A DNA stretch of 46,848 nucleotides from Bacillota bacterium (GTDB lineage Bacteria > Bacillota > Clostridia > Christensenellales > SZUA-584): contig JAEWBO010000029.1 in NCBI GenBank assembly GCA_023391105.1, forward strand, positions 1 to 46,848. The letters run 5' to 3'. The position numbers and the translations under genes were made by a program. Positions 8,319 to 16,427 of this stretch are shown piece after piece. The notes under the pieces were generated by a model. The model searched no databases and was not told where the DNA came from. It saw only the letters and a program-made list of their open reading frames with translations. Positions within the stretch are counted from its first letter, which is position 1. Every line of letters starts with the position of its first letter.

Positions 8319-9992
8319 CTAATATAAAGATACTATGGTAACAGCCGGATACCCAGGATGGTTCGGATAATAGAATTCGAGAATCTGCGTGTACGTCCAG
8401 CCTTCGTTTGCTTGCTGCTGGGCGCCGCGCTGGCTCATGCCGATGCCGTGGCCGTAGCGCCGCTGATAGATATACCAGTTGGCATCATCGCCTTCCACAA
8501 GGAACATACCAAGATCTTTGTCAAAGAAGGACTGATAGGCACCGCCGACATCCATTGTCGGAAAATCGATAGTAAAGGTGACCTCGACAGGCTCTCTGAC
8601 CAAGCCGTCGTTTGTTCGGCCTGTTATCGTTTTTAAGCCGAGAATGTGAAGACGGGTTAACGTATAATCGGAAATGCTGATCGAACCGTTCCTATCGACA
8701 TCCGCGATGGTGATTGCTTCACTTGAAAGACCTTTGATGCCGAGAATATGAAGACGGATCAGCGTGTAGTCCGAAATACTTATCGAACCGTTCATATCAA
8801 CGTCACCCAGCAGATACCCGCCGTCGCCTGAGGGTGTGGTATAGCGGCTGGCCAGCACCGTCATTGTGACGTCTGCTTTCAGCATATCCTTGCAGTCATT
8901 TTTTCCCGTGACATCGTTACCGTTATAACCGTCCGCGCCGCCATGCTTGCCGTCGTAGGTGTGCGCGGCGATATTAGAAAAGCCCAATATCTCAATGTCG
9001 TCGGTCACATTGGCCAAATAGCCTTTCGCGGCGACCGCCGGAAGCGCGCTCAGGCGCAGATATCTTGAGGCGTTCGCGGTGCCTGTCGGACTGTTATCGT
9101 TAGTTACATAGCTTCCCTTGGACCAATTTTGATACTGTAACGGGTTTTCGGGGGTGATCGTTTTTGGCAGCACAAGCCTTTCCTGTTTGCTGCTGGGATT
9201 GGCGACGTCATAAGGATCCGGCTTAATCTGGTTGTACGATTTCAACGTCTCCGTTGCAGTCCATCTGTGCTGTGTGATTTCCGTCCAGCCGCCGTTGGAC
9301 GCAGAATAATAGCACTGGACATATGCGCTATCCCCGTATTTTAAGACCTTTCCGCTGGTTGCGTCAACAGCTGCAATCGCGTTGCCTTTTGTCGAGTCAT
9401 AACCTTTGTAAACCTGATCGTCGGTATTGTCAACAAGGTCATATGCCCCTGTCGCGCCTTTTATACAATTGGCGGCATATGTGCGGGCCGCGACAGCCTG
9501 GGCTTTCAGCGCCTCGATTGGAAAAGAATCGCTCATTTCATACGGTACAACGCCGTAAAGGTATTTTTCAATATTGAGATGATTGACAAGCTGAAGGCTG
9601 CTGCCCGAAATTGTAAACCGTAATTCGCCGAGATAATCTTTCTCACCGTTTTTGGGATGGGTGAGCTTCACTGTCTCCATCTCCGCCGCGCTGCTGATAA
9701 TTAACGTGGCGTCAGGAGGCCCAACGGGACATACAAGCTGGTTGCTGCTGTCGTATAGGTTGACGCTGTTTCCGTTCTCCAGCTTGACCGTATATGTTCC
9801 TCCGTTTGCAAGCGCGATGCCGTTGGCGTTGTAACTGCCGCCGCATACCTTAAAGGAAAACTGTGTGGTCGTACCTATATTAATCTTAACACGGACGTTC
9901 GGAGCGGCGGCGAGTGCTGTGGAGGTTGTCCCCAACATGAACGTCAGTGCCAAAGTAAGGCTCATTAATATTCCAATCGCTTTTTTCATCAT
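8319..9992 (-). CDS. SpoIID/LytB-family protein with an internal dockerin module
   Basis: A 557-residue secreted protein with a signal peptide (about 1-29). The SpoIID/LytB part starts at about 110 and includes the conserved segment YLYGVVPYEM, then EALKAQAVAARTYA and YYSASNGGWTE. The family's C-terminal signature GHGIGMSQRGA comes about 235 residues later than expected for a continuous domain. In between, residues about 396-456 carry two dockerin-type calcium repeats (GDVDMNGSISISDYTLIRLH and ADVDRNGSISISDYTLTRLH). SpoIID proteins are lytic transglycosylases acting on glycan strands without stem peptides; dockerins bind cohesins. The start at ATG 9992 is preferred over 10058: GTGGAG lies 6-7 nt upstream and a proper signal sequence follows. 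Neighbours are surface proteins. Sporulation is not necessarily implied, because this family also has vegetative members. Confidence 0.85.
   Translation of the reverse strand: MMKKAIGILMSLTLALTFMLGTTSTALAAAPNVRVKINIGTTTQFSFKVCGGSYNANGIALANGGTYTVKLENGNSVNLYDSSNQLVCPVGPPDATLIISSAAEMETVKLTHPKNGEKDYLGELRFTISGSSLQLVNHLNIEKYLYGVVPYEMSDSFPIEALKAQAVAARTYAANCIKGATGAYDLVDNTDDQVYKGYDSTKGNAIAAVDATSGKVLKYGDSAYVQCYYSASNGGWTEITQHRWTATETLKSYNQIKPDPYDVANPSSKQERLVLPKTITPENPLQYQNWSKGSYVTNDNSPTGTANASRYLRLSALPAVAAKGYLANVTDDIEILGFSNIAAHTYDGKHGGADGYNGNDVTGKNDCKDMLKADVTMTVLASRYTTPSGDGGYLLGDVDMNGSISISDYTLIRLHILGIKGLSSEAITIADVDRNGSISISDYTLTRLHILGLKTITGRTNDGLVREPVEVTFTIDFPTMDVGGAYQSFFDKDLGMFLVEGDDANWYIYQRRYGHGIGMSQRGAQQQANEGWTYTQILEFYYPNHPGYPAVTIVSLY
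8633..8812 (-). other. Dockerin type I-like module (two Ca-binding repeats) within the SpoIID protein
   Basis: Two about 24-residue repeats, each with the D-x-D/N-x-N-G-S-I-S-x-x-D calcium-loop pattern followed by a helix ending RLHILG. The repeats are almost identical at the protein level, as in classical dockerins. They lie inside the SpoIID fold rather than at a terminus. Confidence 0.85.
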
Positions 9993-10042
9993 AGGTATCT
10001 CCACTTCTGTGATTGCCGCGCTAACGGATGCGTTATAAGTAT

Positions 10043-10086
10043 CGTAACAATAATGCAATGATTACGTAACAATATTCATTGCATTA
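10043..10086. promoter_or_regulatory. Palindrome plus direct repeats upstream of the SpoIID-dockerin gene
   Basis: A perfect 10-bp inverted repeat (10051-10060 with 10077-10086, 16-bp spacer) overlaps two direct copies of cgtaacaata (10043-10052 and 10065-10074). It lies 50-95 bp upstream of the start at 9992. Its position and symmetry suggest a regulator site; no family could be assigned. Confidence 0.45.
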
Positions 10087-10203
10087 CTTATATCATATAT
10101 CAACGTAAAAGTATAGTTAAAAACAGGATTCTTCAACTTTTTTCTTCATAAGAAGAGACAGATGCAAGCATAAGAAAAGATAACTGCCAGTCAAAATAGA
10201 TCG

Positions 10204-10409
10204 GCTTCATATATTGTTATATGAATCAGAGTGTCAAGTAAGTTACTTATGTCATTCCGATTGAGCGTAAGCGATTGACTACGAAGTGGATTGGAACCCC
10301 CTTCTACAAAGCGCTTTTCATAGGATTCCAGTCCACTACCGTAGTCGACAGGCTCGGAATGACAAAACAAGGTTTATCGACAGACTGCTTCATATATTAT
10401 TATATGAAT
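10204..10409. repeat. MITE-like composite: 113-bp imperfect hairpin flanked by two copies of a 23-bp palindrome
   Basis: The core at 10251-10363 has 10-bp perfect inverted termini (gtcattccga / tcggaatgac) and further complementary blocks inside, so it can fold into one long hairpin. A 23-bp palindromic sequence occurs at 10204-10226 and again, with one mismatch, at 10387-10409. They sit 24 and 23 bp from the two core ends. The core shares the word gagcctgtcgac/g with the repeats at 34319-34657, so both may belong to one genomic repeat family. No transposase gene is present. Confidence 0.7.
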
Positions 10410-10498
10410 AGCTTCGTTCTAGCTTTTAAATCATTTTAGAACATTTTTATATGAAGAACTGTTCGCCGTTGTTTCTTCCATTTTAAAATTTCTTTCCG

Positions 10499-10534
10499 TT
10501 TGTTTAACGAAAACAGAAGCGAACGTTAAACAAA
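10499..10534. repeat. 11-bp perfect inverted repeat in the acc-fab upstream region
   Basis: Arms at 10499-10509 and 10524-10534 are perfectly complementary, with a 14-bp spacer. No T-run follows on either strand that would make a good terminator, so a protein-binding site is as likely. It lies between the divergent SpoIID-type gene and the fatty acid operon. Confidence 0.5.
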
Positions 10535-10654
10535 AATGAAAAATGCAATTCTTTCGTAAAATAATACGTGCATTTTCCGGGCATTGTGGTAAAATCAAGA
10601 AAGTCAGGCTTACAAATATGAAATATAATGTAAAAAATGTTCATAATCATCGAA

Positions 10655-10683
10655 TTGACTTATAAGTGACCTCATGATAATAT
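10655..10683 (+). promoter_or_regulatory. Sigma-A-type promoter of the acc-fab operon
   Basis: TTGACT (10655-10660), a 17-bp spacer and TAATAT (10678-10683). Transcription would begin near 10690, about 85 bp before the accB start. Confidence 0.75.
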
Positions 10684-10699
10684 TTGCAAAAGTGAGAAG

Positions 10700-10722
10700 G
10701 TTAGTAGTACTAACTATAGTTA
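10700..10722 (+). promoter_or_regulatory. Double palindrome just downstream of the acc-fab promoter (operator candidate)
   Basis: A 15-bp palindrome (10700-10714, arms GTTAGTA/TACTAAC around one G) overlaps a 12-bp perfect palindrome (10711-10722). It starts about 10 bp after the expected transcription start, where a bound repressor would block the polymerase. The TTAGTA half-site recalls FapR-type boxes of Firmicute lipid operons, but the spacing is shorter than the usual FapR site. The regulator is therefore uncertain. Confidence 0.55.
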
Positions 10723-10773
10723 TTGTACAAACTTTAAATGAATGTCTTCAAGGCCGAAAGTGGAGGGGCACAT

Positions 10774-11208
10774 ATGGATATAGAAAAGATTTTCAGCTTG
10801 ATGGATAGGGCGGAGAAATCGTCCTTCAGCAAGGTGGAGATTCAAGCGGAAGACCTGAAGATTTGTCTGGAGAAGCAGATAACTGTGGCCGCAGCGCCGA
10901 TCATGACGCAGGCGGCCGAAGAAACAGTGAAAGCGCCTGAAGAAAAAAAGAGAAAGCCGAAAAATGATGATCTGCTGCTGGCTCCCATATCGGGCGTGTT
11001 TTATGCGGCCAAAGAACCCGGCGCAACGCCTTTCGTGAGGGAAGGTCAGCAAGTGCGCAAGGGCGATCCGGTGTGCATCATCGAAGCCATGAAAATGATG
11101 AATGAAATTTGCGCGCCAAAATCCGGCGTGATTGAACACATAATAATCAAGGACAGCCAGGCGATATCAGCAGGTGATGCGCTTTTTGCGTATGCGAAGG
11201 AAAGCTGA
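10774..11208 (+). CDS. accB: Acetyl-CoA carboxylase biotin carboxyl carrier protein
   Basis: A 144-residue protein carrying the biotin of acetyl-CoA carboxylase, the first step of fatty acid synthesis. The C-terminal half is a biotinyl domain with the motif EAMKMMNE; the biotinylated Lys is at about 107. A charged, Ala/Pro-rich linker (about 36-66) separates it from an N-terminal helical segment, as usual. The start at ATG 10774 is chosen over 10738 because GGAGGGG (10762-10768) precedes it and the family N-terminus begins there. It is the first gene of the operon; accC follows after 1 bp. The length is normal for Firmicute AccB. Confidence 0.95.
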   Translation: MDIEKIFSLMDRAEKSSFSKVEIQAEDLKICLEKQITVAAAPIMTQAAEETVKAPEEKKRKPKNDDLLLAPISGVFYAAKEPGATPFVREGQQVRKGDPVCIIEAMKMMNEICAPKSGVIEHIIIKDSQAISAGDALFAYAKES

Positions 11209-11209
11209 T

Positions 11210-12565
11210 ATGAGAACCGTATTGATTGCATCACGCGGTGAGATTGCTGTGCGGATTATACGCACATGCAAAAAGCTGGGCTTAAGAACGGTTGCTGTCT
11301 ATTCGGAGAACGACGAAAAATGCATGCATACGCGGCTTGCCGATGAAGCGGTCTGCATTGGGCCTCGTCAGGCCGAGAAGAGCTATCTTAACATCGAAAG
11401 CATCATAGCAGCGGCGAGAGCTTATCGAGCGGATATGATTCACCCGGGCGTTGGCTTTCTTTCCGAAAACGCAGCGTTTCGGCTGGCGTGCGAGGAAGAG
11501 GGCATCAAGTTCATCGGGCCGGACGCGGACGCGATGCGCAAGCTCGGAGACAAGCAAAGCGCACGCGAAATCATGATAAAAAATGGCTTCCCTGTGGTGC
11601 CGGGCTCAGCCGGCACGGTGAACAGTATTAAAACTGCGCTTGAGATTGCCAAGGGCGTGGGCTTTCCGCTCATGATCAAGGCGGCCAAGGGAGGCGGCGG
11701 CAAGGGCATCCGCATTGTGCGCGATGAGGCGGAGCTCGAGCAGGAGTTCCCGATGGTCTGCCGCGAGGCGGAGCTCGCGTTTGGAGACAAGAGCGTATAT
11801 ATGGAAGCGTATATGGCCGATGCGCGGCACATTGAGGTGCAGGTGCTCGCGGACGAGCACGGCAATACGCGTCATTTCGGCACGCGAGAATGCAGCCTGC
11901 AAAGAAAGAACCAGAAGCTGCTGGAGGAAGCGCCCGCGGTCAACGTGAATGAGGCGGTGCTTCGTGACATACAAAACACGGCGGTTAAAATCGCGCAGTG
12001 TGTGAACTATAAAAACGCGGGGACGGTGGAATTTCTGCTCGCGCAGGATAACAAGTTTTATTTCATGGAAATGAACACACGCATACAGGTGGAGCATCCC
12101 GTCACGGAGAGCATATATGGCGTGGATCTTATCAAAGCGCAGATACAGGTGGCGCTGGGGCATCACCTCACGATACCGCAGGAGGAGATGGAAGCGCGAG
12201 GGCATTCCATCGAATGCCGTATCAACGCGGAAAACGTGAAAGAGAGTTTCCGCCCTTCGCCGGGCGTGATTAGGGCGATGAATTTGCCGGGAGGCAACGG
12301 CGTACGTATAGATACGGGCTACTGCGCAGGCGACGAGATTTCGCCGTTCTACGACTCGATGATCATGAAGCTCATCTGCACAGGCGAAGACAGGCAGGAG
12401 GCGATTGCGCTCAGCATGGCGGCGCTTGATGAGCTCGTTATAGACGGCGTGTCTCACAACGCCGAATTTGCAAAAGCCATACTCCAAGACAACGATTTTA
12501 TGGCAGGTCAAGTGCATACCAAATGGATCGAGAAGGTTTTCTTAAACCGGTGGGAGAAGCCATGA
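11210..12565 (+). CDS. accC: Acetyl-CoA carboxylase, biotin carboxylase subunit
   Basis: A 451-residue ATP-dependent biotin carboxylase. It has the N-terminal biotin carboxylase fold (TVLIASRGEIAVRII), the ATP-grasp Gly-rich loop KAAKGGGGKGIRIV and the catalytic segment EMNTRIQVEHPVTE. It carboxylates the biotin on AccB using bicarbonate and ATP. The ATG at 11210 is one base after the accB stop; a longer frame from 11174 would overlap accB and lacks family similarity. The stop overlaps the accD start as ATGA (12562-12565), implying translational coupling. Length and motifs are standard. The same fold occurs in pyruvate carboxylase, but the neighbours settle the role. Confidence 0.96.
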   Translation: MRTVLIASRGEIAVRIIRTCKKLGLRTVAVYSENDEKCMHTRLADEAVCIGPRQAEKSYLNIESIIAAARAYRADMIHPGVGFLSENAAFRLACEEEGIKFIGPDADAMRKLGDKQSAREIMIKNGFPVVPGSAGTVNSIKTALEIAKGVGFPLMIKAAKGGGGKGIRIVRDEAELEQEFPMVCREAELAFGDKSVYMEAYMADARHIEVQVLADEHGNTRHFGTRECSLQRKNQKLLEEAPAVNVNEAVLRDIQNTAVKIAQCVNYKNAGTVEFLLAQDNKFYFMEMNTRIQVEHPVTESIYGVDLIKAQIQVALGHHLTIPQEEMEARGHSIECRINAENVKESFRPSPGVIRAMNLPGGNGVRIDTGYCAGDEISPFYDSMIMKLICTGEDRQEAIALSMAALDELVIDGVSHNAEFAKAILQDNDFMAGQVHTKWIEKVFLNRWEKP

Positions 12566-13428
12566 AGCTGTTTTCAGAAAAAATAGATACGGGATTATCC
12601 GTTAATCACAAAGAAAATAACGATGTGGAAAAGCTGCGTTGCGTCGGATGCGGCAAGGACATGATTGCCGATATCGTTCATGCGAATGATTCCATCTGCC
12701 CGTACTGCGGCGCGCTGTTCCGTCAGCCCGCCTACAAGCGTATCGAAATGATCGTGGATTCGGGCAGCTTTATTGAGATTGAGCGTGAGGCGGAGAGCAA
12801 GGATCCGCTTTCATTTCCCGGGTATAAGTCCAAGATTGCGAATGAGAAAACAAAATCTAAGATGCAGGAAGGCGTCATCATCGGCAAAGCGACAATTAAA
12901 GGCGTACGTACCGCGCTGGCTGTGATGGATTCATATTTCATGATGGGCAGCATGGGCACGGTTGTGGGCGAAAAGATCGTCATCATCACCGAGTTTGCCA
13001 CGATGAATCGACTGCCGTTGATTATCTTCTGCGCTTCGGGCGGCGCGCGCATGCAGGAGGGCATACTCTCATTGCTGCAGATGTCACGTACGACGATTGC
13101 GCTCGCACAGCACGGGGAGCACCAGCTGCTGCACGTGAACGTATTGACGCACCCCACCACGGGCGGGGTGACGGCGAGCTTTGCGATGCAGGGTGACATC
13201 ACGATTGCGGAGCCCGGCGCGCTGATCGGGTTTGCGGGGCCGCGTGTGATCCAGCAGACGGTGAACAATAAGCTGCCGGAAGGGTTCCAGACATCGGAGT
13301 ATCTCTATGAGCATGGTTTGATAGACCGCATTGTGGACAGAAAGAGCTTGCGCGATACACTCGCTGACATACTGGCGTTGCATGTGCGTTATGAGACGCA
13401 GAATATGAAAACTTGTAAAAAGGAATAG
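12562..13428 (+). CDS. accD: Acetyl-CoA carboxylase carboxyltransferase subunit beta
   Basis: A 288-residue carboxyltransferase beta subunit. The N-terminal zinc ribbon CVGCGKDM...CPYCGALF shows two CxxC pairs spaced as in AccD. The crotonase-like core follows with FCASGGARMQEG and HPTTGGVTASFAM, which form part of the oxyanion and acyl-CoA site. It transfers the carboxyl group from biotin to acetyl-CoA together with AccA. The start at 12562 overlaps the accC stop. A gap of 7 bp leads to accA. Confidence 0.96.
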   Translation: MKLFSEKIDTGLSVNHKENNDVEKLRCVGCGKDMIADIVHANDSICPYCGALFRQPAYKRIEMIVDSGSFIEIEREAESKDPLSFPGYKSKIANEKTKSKMQEGVIIGKATIKGVRTALAVMDSYFMMGSMGTVVGEKIVIITEFATMNRLPLIIFCASGGARMQEGILSLLQMSRTTIALAQHGEHQLLHVNVLTHPTTGGVTASFAMQGDITIAEPGALIGFAGPRVIQQTVNNKLPEGFQTSEYLYEHGLIDRIVDRKSLRDTLADILALHVRYETQNMKTCKKE

Positions 13429-13435
13429 GCTGACG

Positions 13436-14257
13436 ATGTCATTAATTAAAGCTGATCAAAGCACTGCCGAGAAGCCGTGGCAAAAAGTTTTAAGCGCCCG
13501 TAAGGAAAACCGGCCTCAGGCAAGAGATTATATTGAAAAGCTGTTCAGCAGCGTCTTTGAAGTCAAGGGCGACCGCTGTTTCGGTGACGACGAATCCATT
13601 ATTACAGCGATTGCGCGGTTTGAGGGCTGGCCCGTCACGGTAATCGGGCAGCAGAAGGGTCATACGCTCGAAGAGCGCATGCGCTGCAACTTCGGCATGC
13701 CGCACCCCGAGGGCTACCGCAAATCAATGCGCGCGCTGGCTCAGGCTGAAAAGTTTGGGCGGCCGGTGATCTGTTTTGTGGATACGCCGGGCGCGTTTTG
13801 CGGCGTGGAAGCGGAGGAACGCGGACAGGGGCTGGTGATTGCGGAGCATTTGAAGACGATGGCGACGGTGAAGACGCCGGTTATCTCTATCATTATCGGA
13901 GAAGGCGGCAGCGGCGGTGCACTGGCGCTGTCTCTCGCGGACCGGCTCATTATGATGGCGAACAGCTATTTTTCCGTTATATCGCCCGAAGGCTGCGCAT
14001 CGATACTGTTTAAAGACTCATCGCTTGCGCAGGAGGCCGCGGAAAACCTCAAGCTGACCGCAGAAGACTTAAAACGTTTCAACATTGTGGACTGCGTGAT
14101 AGAAGAGCCCGAAGAGTTCGACCGTTTCCATATGGACAAAAGCCTGATTGATATCCGACGCGAGATTTCGCAGAGCTTAAACAGACTTATGCGCGTTCCG
14201 GCAGACAGGGTTGTGGAGAAGCGGCGTGAGAAATTCTTAGGGATGAGAGGACTGTAA
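13436..14257 (+). CDS. accA: Acetyl-CoA carboxylase carboxyltransferase subunit alpha
   Basis: A 273-residue carboxyltransferase alpha subunit, partner of AccD. Family segments are GDRCFGDD, GHTLEERMRCNFGMPHPEGYRK, FVDTPGAFCGVEAEERGQG and IGEGGSGGALAL. It is somewhat shorter than the E. coli protein at the N-terminus, as is usual in clostridial AccA. It completes the four acc genes, which here precede the fab genes. The stop is one base before the TTG start of fabH. Confidence 0.95.
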   Translation: MSLIKADQSTAEKPWQKVLSARKENRPQARDYIEKLFSSVFEVKGDRCFGDDESIITAIARFEGWPVTVIGQQKGHTLEERMRCNFGMPHPEGYRKSMRALAQAEKFGRPVICFVDTPGAFCGVEAEERGQGLVIAEHLKTMATVKTPVISIIIGEGGSGGALALSLADRLIMMANSYFSVISPEGCASILFKDSSLAQEAAENLKLTAEDLKRFNIVDCVIEEPEEFDRFHMDKSLIDIRREISQSLNRLMRVPADRVVEKRREKFLGMRGL

Positions 14258-14258
14258 A

Positions 14259-15230
14259 TTGTTTGCATCAGTGGAGATTGCGGGTGTGGCCAAGGTTGTG
14301 CCCGAACGAGTAGTCACAAATCATGATTTGGAAATTCTCGTGGATACGAGCGACGAGTGGATCACAAAGCGGACAGGCATCCATACGCGTCACATAGCTG
14401 GAGAAGAGACGGCGGTCGGCATGGCCGTGACAGCGGCGCAAAAGGCAATTGCCCACGCAGGCGTTGATAAAAATGATATCGGGTTGATTATTGGCAGCAC
14501 AATTACAAGCGAATACGTCACCCCGTCTATGGCGGATTACGTCAAAAAGGTGCTGGAAATTGATGCGGTGGCCATGGACCTAAGCGCCGGCTGCTCTGGG
14601 TTTATATTTGGGCTGACGACGGCAGCGAGTCTCATGGATACGCTCGACGTGGATTGCGCGGTGGTGGTCGCAAGCGAAACCTTATCAAAATATACAGACT
14701 GGACGGACAGGGGTACCTGTGTGCTTTTTGGTGACGGCGCGGGTGCTGTTGTGCTTAAAAGAAGTGATAAGCCTTGTCTGCGCCATCCCATACTGCGCGG
14801 GACGCCAGACAGTGATGATGTGCTCTACGGCCTAAGAGAAAAACGATGCACACCGTTTAGTGAAGTCACATCCATTCAAACAGAATACATACACATGAAA
14901 GGCGCGGAGGTCTTTACCTATGCGGTTGGCGTTGTCGAAGATATATTAAGACAGCTGCTCGAAAAGTGCGAGGATCAGCCGTATAACAAAATAATACCGC
15001 ATCAGGCCAATGAAAAGATCATTGATTATGTGATACGAAAAGTAGATATGACATCGGAGCAGTGTTTTGTTAACATCGGCGAATATGCCAATACTTCCTC
15101 CGCCACGATTCCCATTGCCATGTATGACGCCTATGAAAAGGGCTGGCTCAAAAAGGGCGACAGAGTCGCTCTGGTTGGCTTTGGCGCGGGATTATCTTGC
15201 GGCGGAGTGGTGATAGATTGGACATTATAA
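14259..15230 (+). CDS. fabH: 3-oxoacyl-ACP synthase III (KAS III)
   Basis: A 323-residue initiating condensing enzyme, joining an acyl-CoA primer to malonyl-ACP. The thiolase-fold catalytic triad is visible: Cys112 (LSAGCSGFIFG), His248 (IPHQANEKI) and Asn278 (EYANTSSAT). The start is a TTG codon at 14259, supported by the purine-rich GGGATGAGAGG about 8 nt upstream and by the family N-terminus. The rare start may lower FabH output relative to its neighbours. acpP follows 20 bp later with its own strong ribosome-binding site. Confidence 0.95.
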   Translation: MFASVEIAGVAKVVPERVVTNHDLEILVDTSDEWITKRTGIHTRHIAGEETAVGMAVTAAQKAIAHAGVDKNDIGLIIGSTITSEYVTPSMADYVKKVLEIDAVAMDLSAGCSGFIFGLTTAASLMDTLDVDCAVVVASETLSKYTDWTDRGTCVLFGDGAGAVVLKRSDKPCLRHPILRGTPDSDDVLYGLREKRCTPFSEVTSIQTEYIHMKGAEVFTYAVGVVEDILRQLLEKCEDQPYNKIIPHQANEKIIDYVIRKVDMTSEQCFVNIGEYANTSSATIPIAMYDAYEKGWLKKGDRVALVGFGAGLSCGGVVIDWTL

Positions 15231-15250
15231 AAAACACGGAGGATAAAGAA

Positions 15251-15481
15251 ATGGAAGAGCTTATTATCAAAAACCTAATGGAGCAGCTTGATTTGTCGAG
15301 AGAGGAGATCACACCTGAATCCAGCTTTGTGGATGATTTTGAGATGGACTCGCTCGATATGGTGGAAATGCTCATCGATCTCGAAAAAGAGACAGGCATC
15401 AAGATTCCCAATGAAGAGGTCAAGGACCTAAAAACGGTCGGCGCTCTCGTCAGCTACCTGGAAGGGAAGAAAAATGCATAG
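15251..15481 (+). CDS. acpP: Acyl carrier protein
   Basis: A 76-residue acidic four-helix carrier protein. The phosphopantetheine attachment site is Ser34 in FEMDSLDMVE. The start at ATG 15251 is chosen because GGAGG lies 8 nt upstream; upstream codons of the open frame belong to the 3' end of fabH. The 3' end overlaps fabK by 8 nt. It carries the growing acyl chain for all fab enzymes encoded around it. Confidence 0.96.
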   Translation: MEELIIKNLMEQLDLSREEITPESSFVDDFEMDSLDMVEMLIDLEKETGIKIPNEEVKDLKTVGALVSYLEGKKNA

Positions 15482-16427
15482 CATCTGTGATCTTTTAAAG
15501 ATCGACTATCCTGTCATACAGGGCGGAATGGCGTGGGTTTCCAATGCGAACCTTGCCGCCGCCGTGTCGATGGCGGGCGGTCTTGGCGTGATTGCCGCAG
15601 GCAATGCGCCGCCCGAATGGGTGAGAGAGCAGATACACATTGTCCGTGAAAAGACGGACAAGCCCTTTGGCCTTAACGTGATGCTCTTGAGCCCGCATGT
15701 GGAGGCAGTCGCCAAGATTGTGGCAGAGGAACATGTGCCTGTGGTGATCACGGGCGCGGGAAACCCGGCGGAATACGTGAAATCGTGGAAGGAAGCCGGG
15801 TGTATTGTCGCGCCTGTTGTGGCGAGTCGGGCGCTTGCCATCATGATGGAACGCATGGGTGCAGATTTCCTGATTGCCGAAGGATGTGAGGCGGGCGGCC
15901 ATATCGGCGAGCTCACCACAATGGTATTAACACCCAATATCGTGCGTGCCGTCAGCATCCCTGTGGTCGCGGCGGGCGGTATATTTGACGCGGACACTGT
16001 GGCGGCGGCTTTCTGCCTTGGCGCAGCCGGCGTGCAGGTGGGTACGCGGTTCATACTCGCAGAGGAATGCACGGCGCATGACGAATACAAACGCCGTGTG
16101 ATCAAAGCCAAGGATATCGACAGCAAGGTCACAGGACGTGTGACGGGGCATCCGGTGCGCGTGCTCAGAAGCCCGTTCGCGCGAGAGCTTGCGCGAGTGG
16201 AGTATGAAGAAAACGCGGTGGAACGGCTCGAGAAGATGGGCGAAGGCTCACTGCAAAGAGCGGTGCTGCAAGGCGATAAGGACGGCGGATCGTTCATGGC
16301 CGGTCAGTGCGCGTGCATGCTCGACAAGGTTCAGACAGCCAAGGAGATTATCCATGAGCTTTTCGACGATGAACGTCTGAAAAGCGTGTGTCAAAACGTA
16401 TGCAGCCGCCTCAAGGTGATGCTATGA
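15474..16427 (+). CDS. fabK: Enoyl-ACP reductase II (FMN-dependent)
   Basis: A 317-residue TIM-barrel flavoprotein of the FabK/nitronate monooxygenase superfamily. Visible segments are VIQGGMAWVSNANLAAAVS, GGLGVIAAGN, EGCEAGGHIGE (catalytic His region) and VVAAGGIFDA with GVQVGTRF (FMN phosphate binding). In a fab operon it should reduce the enoyl-ACP double bond, the last step of each elongation round. No FabI is encoded nearby, so it is probably the enoyl reductase of this organism. The stop overlaps fabD as ATGA. Confidence 0.93.
   Translation: MHSICDLLKIDYPVIQGGMAWVSNANLAAAVSMAGGLGVIAAGNAPPEWVREQIHIVREKTDKPFGLNVMLLSPHVEAVAKIVAEEHVPVVITGAGNPAEYVKSWKEAGCIVAPVVASRALAIMMERMGADFLIAEGCEAGGHIGELTTMVLTPNIVRAVSIPVVAAGGIFDADTVAAAFCLGAAGVQVGTRFILAEECTAHDEYKRRVIKAKDIDSKVTGRVTGHPVRVLRSPFARELARVEYEENAVERLEKMGEGSLQRAVLQGDKDGGSFMAGQCACMLDKVQTAKEIIHELFDDERLKSVCQNVCSRLKVML

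Noticed and set aside
8633..8812. Evidence for a cellulosome
   Set aside because: A single dockerin in a SpoIID protein and no glycoside hydrolase or recognisable cohesin in the window do not support it.
10059..10737. Riboswitch or structured RNA upstream of accB
   Set aside because: The region holds several palindromes, but no known riboswitch core was recognised, and the promoter lies close to accB, leaving a short leader.
11606..12517. 303-residue open frame on the minus strand
   Set aside because: It lies wholly within accC, is rich in His/Arg and has no family motif; it is an antisense shadow of a GC-biased gene.
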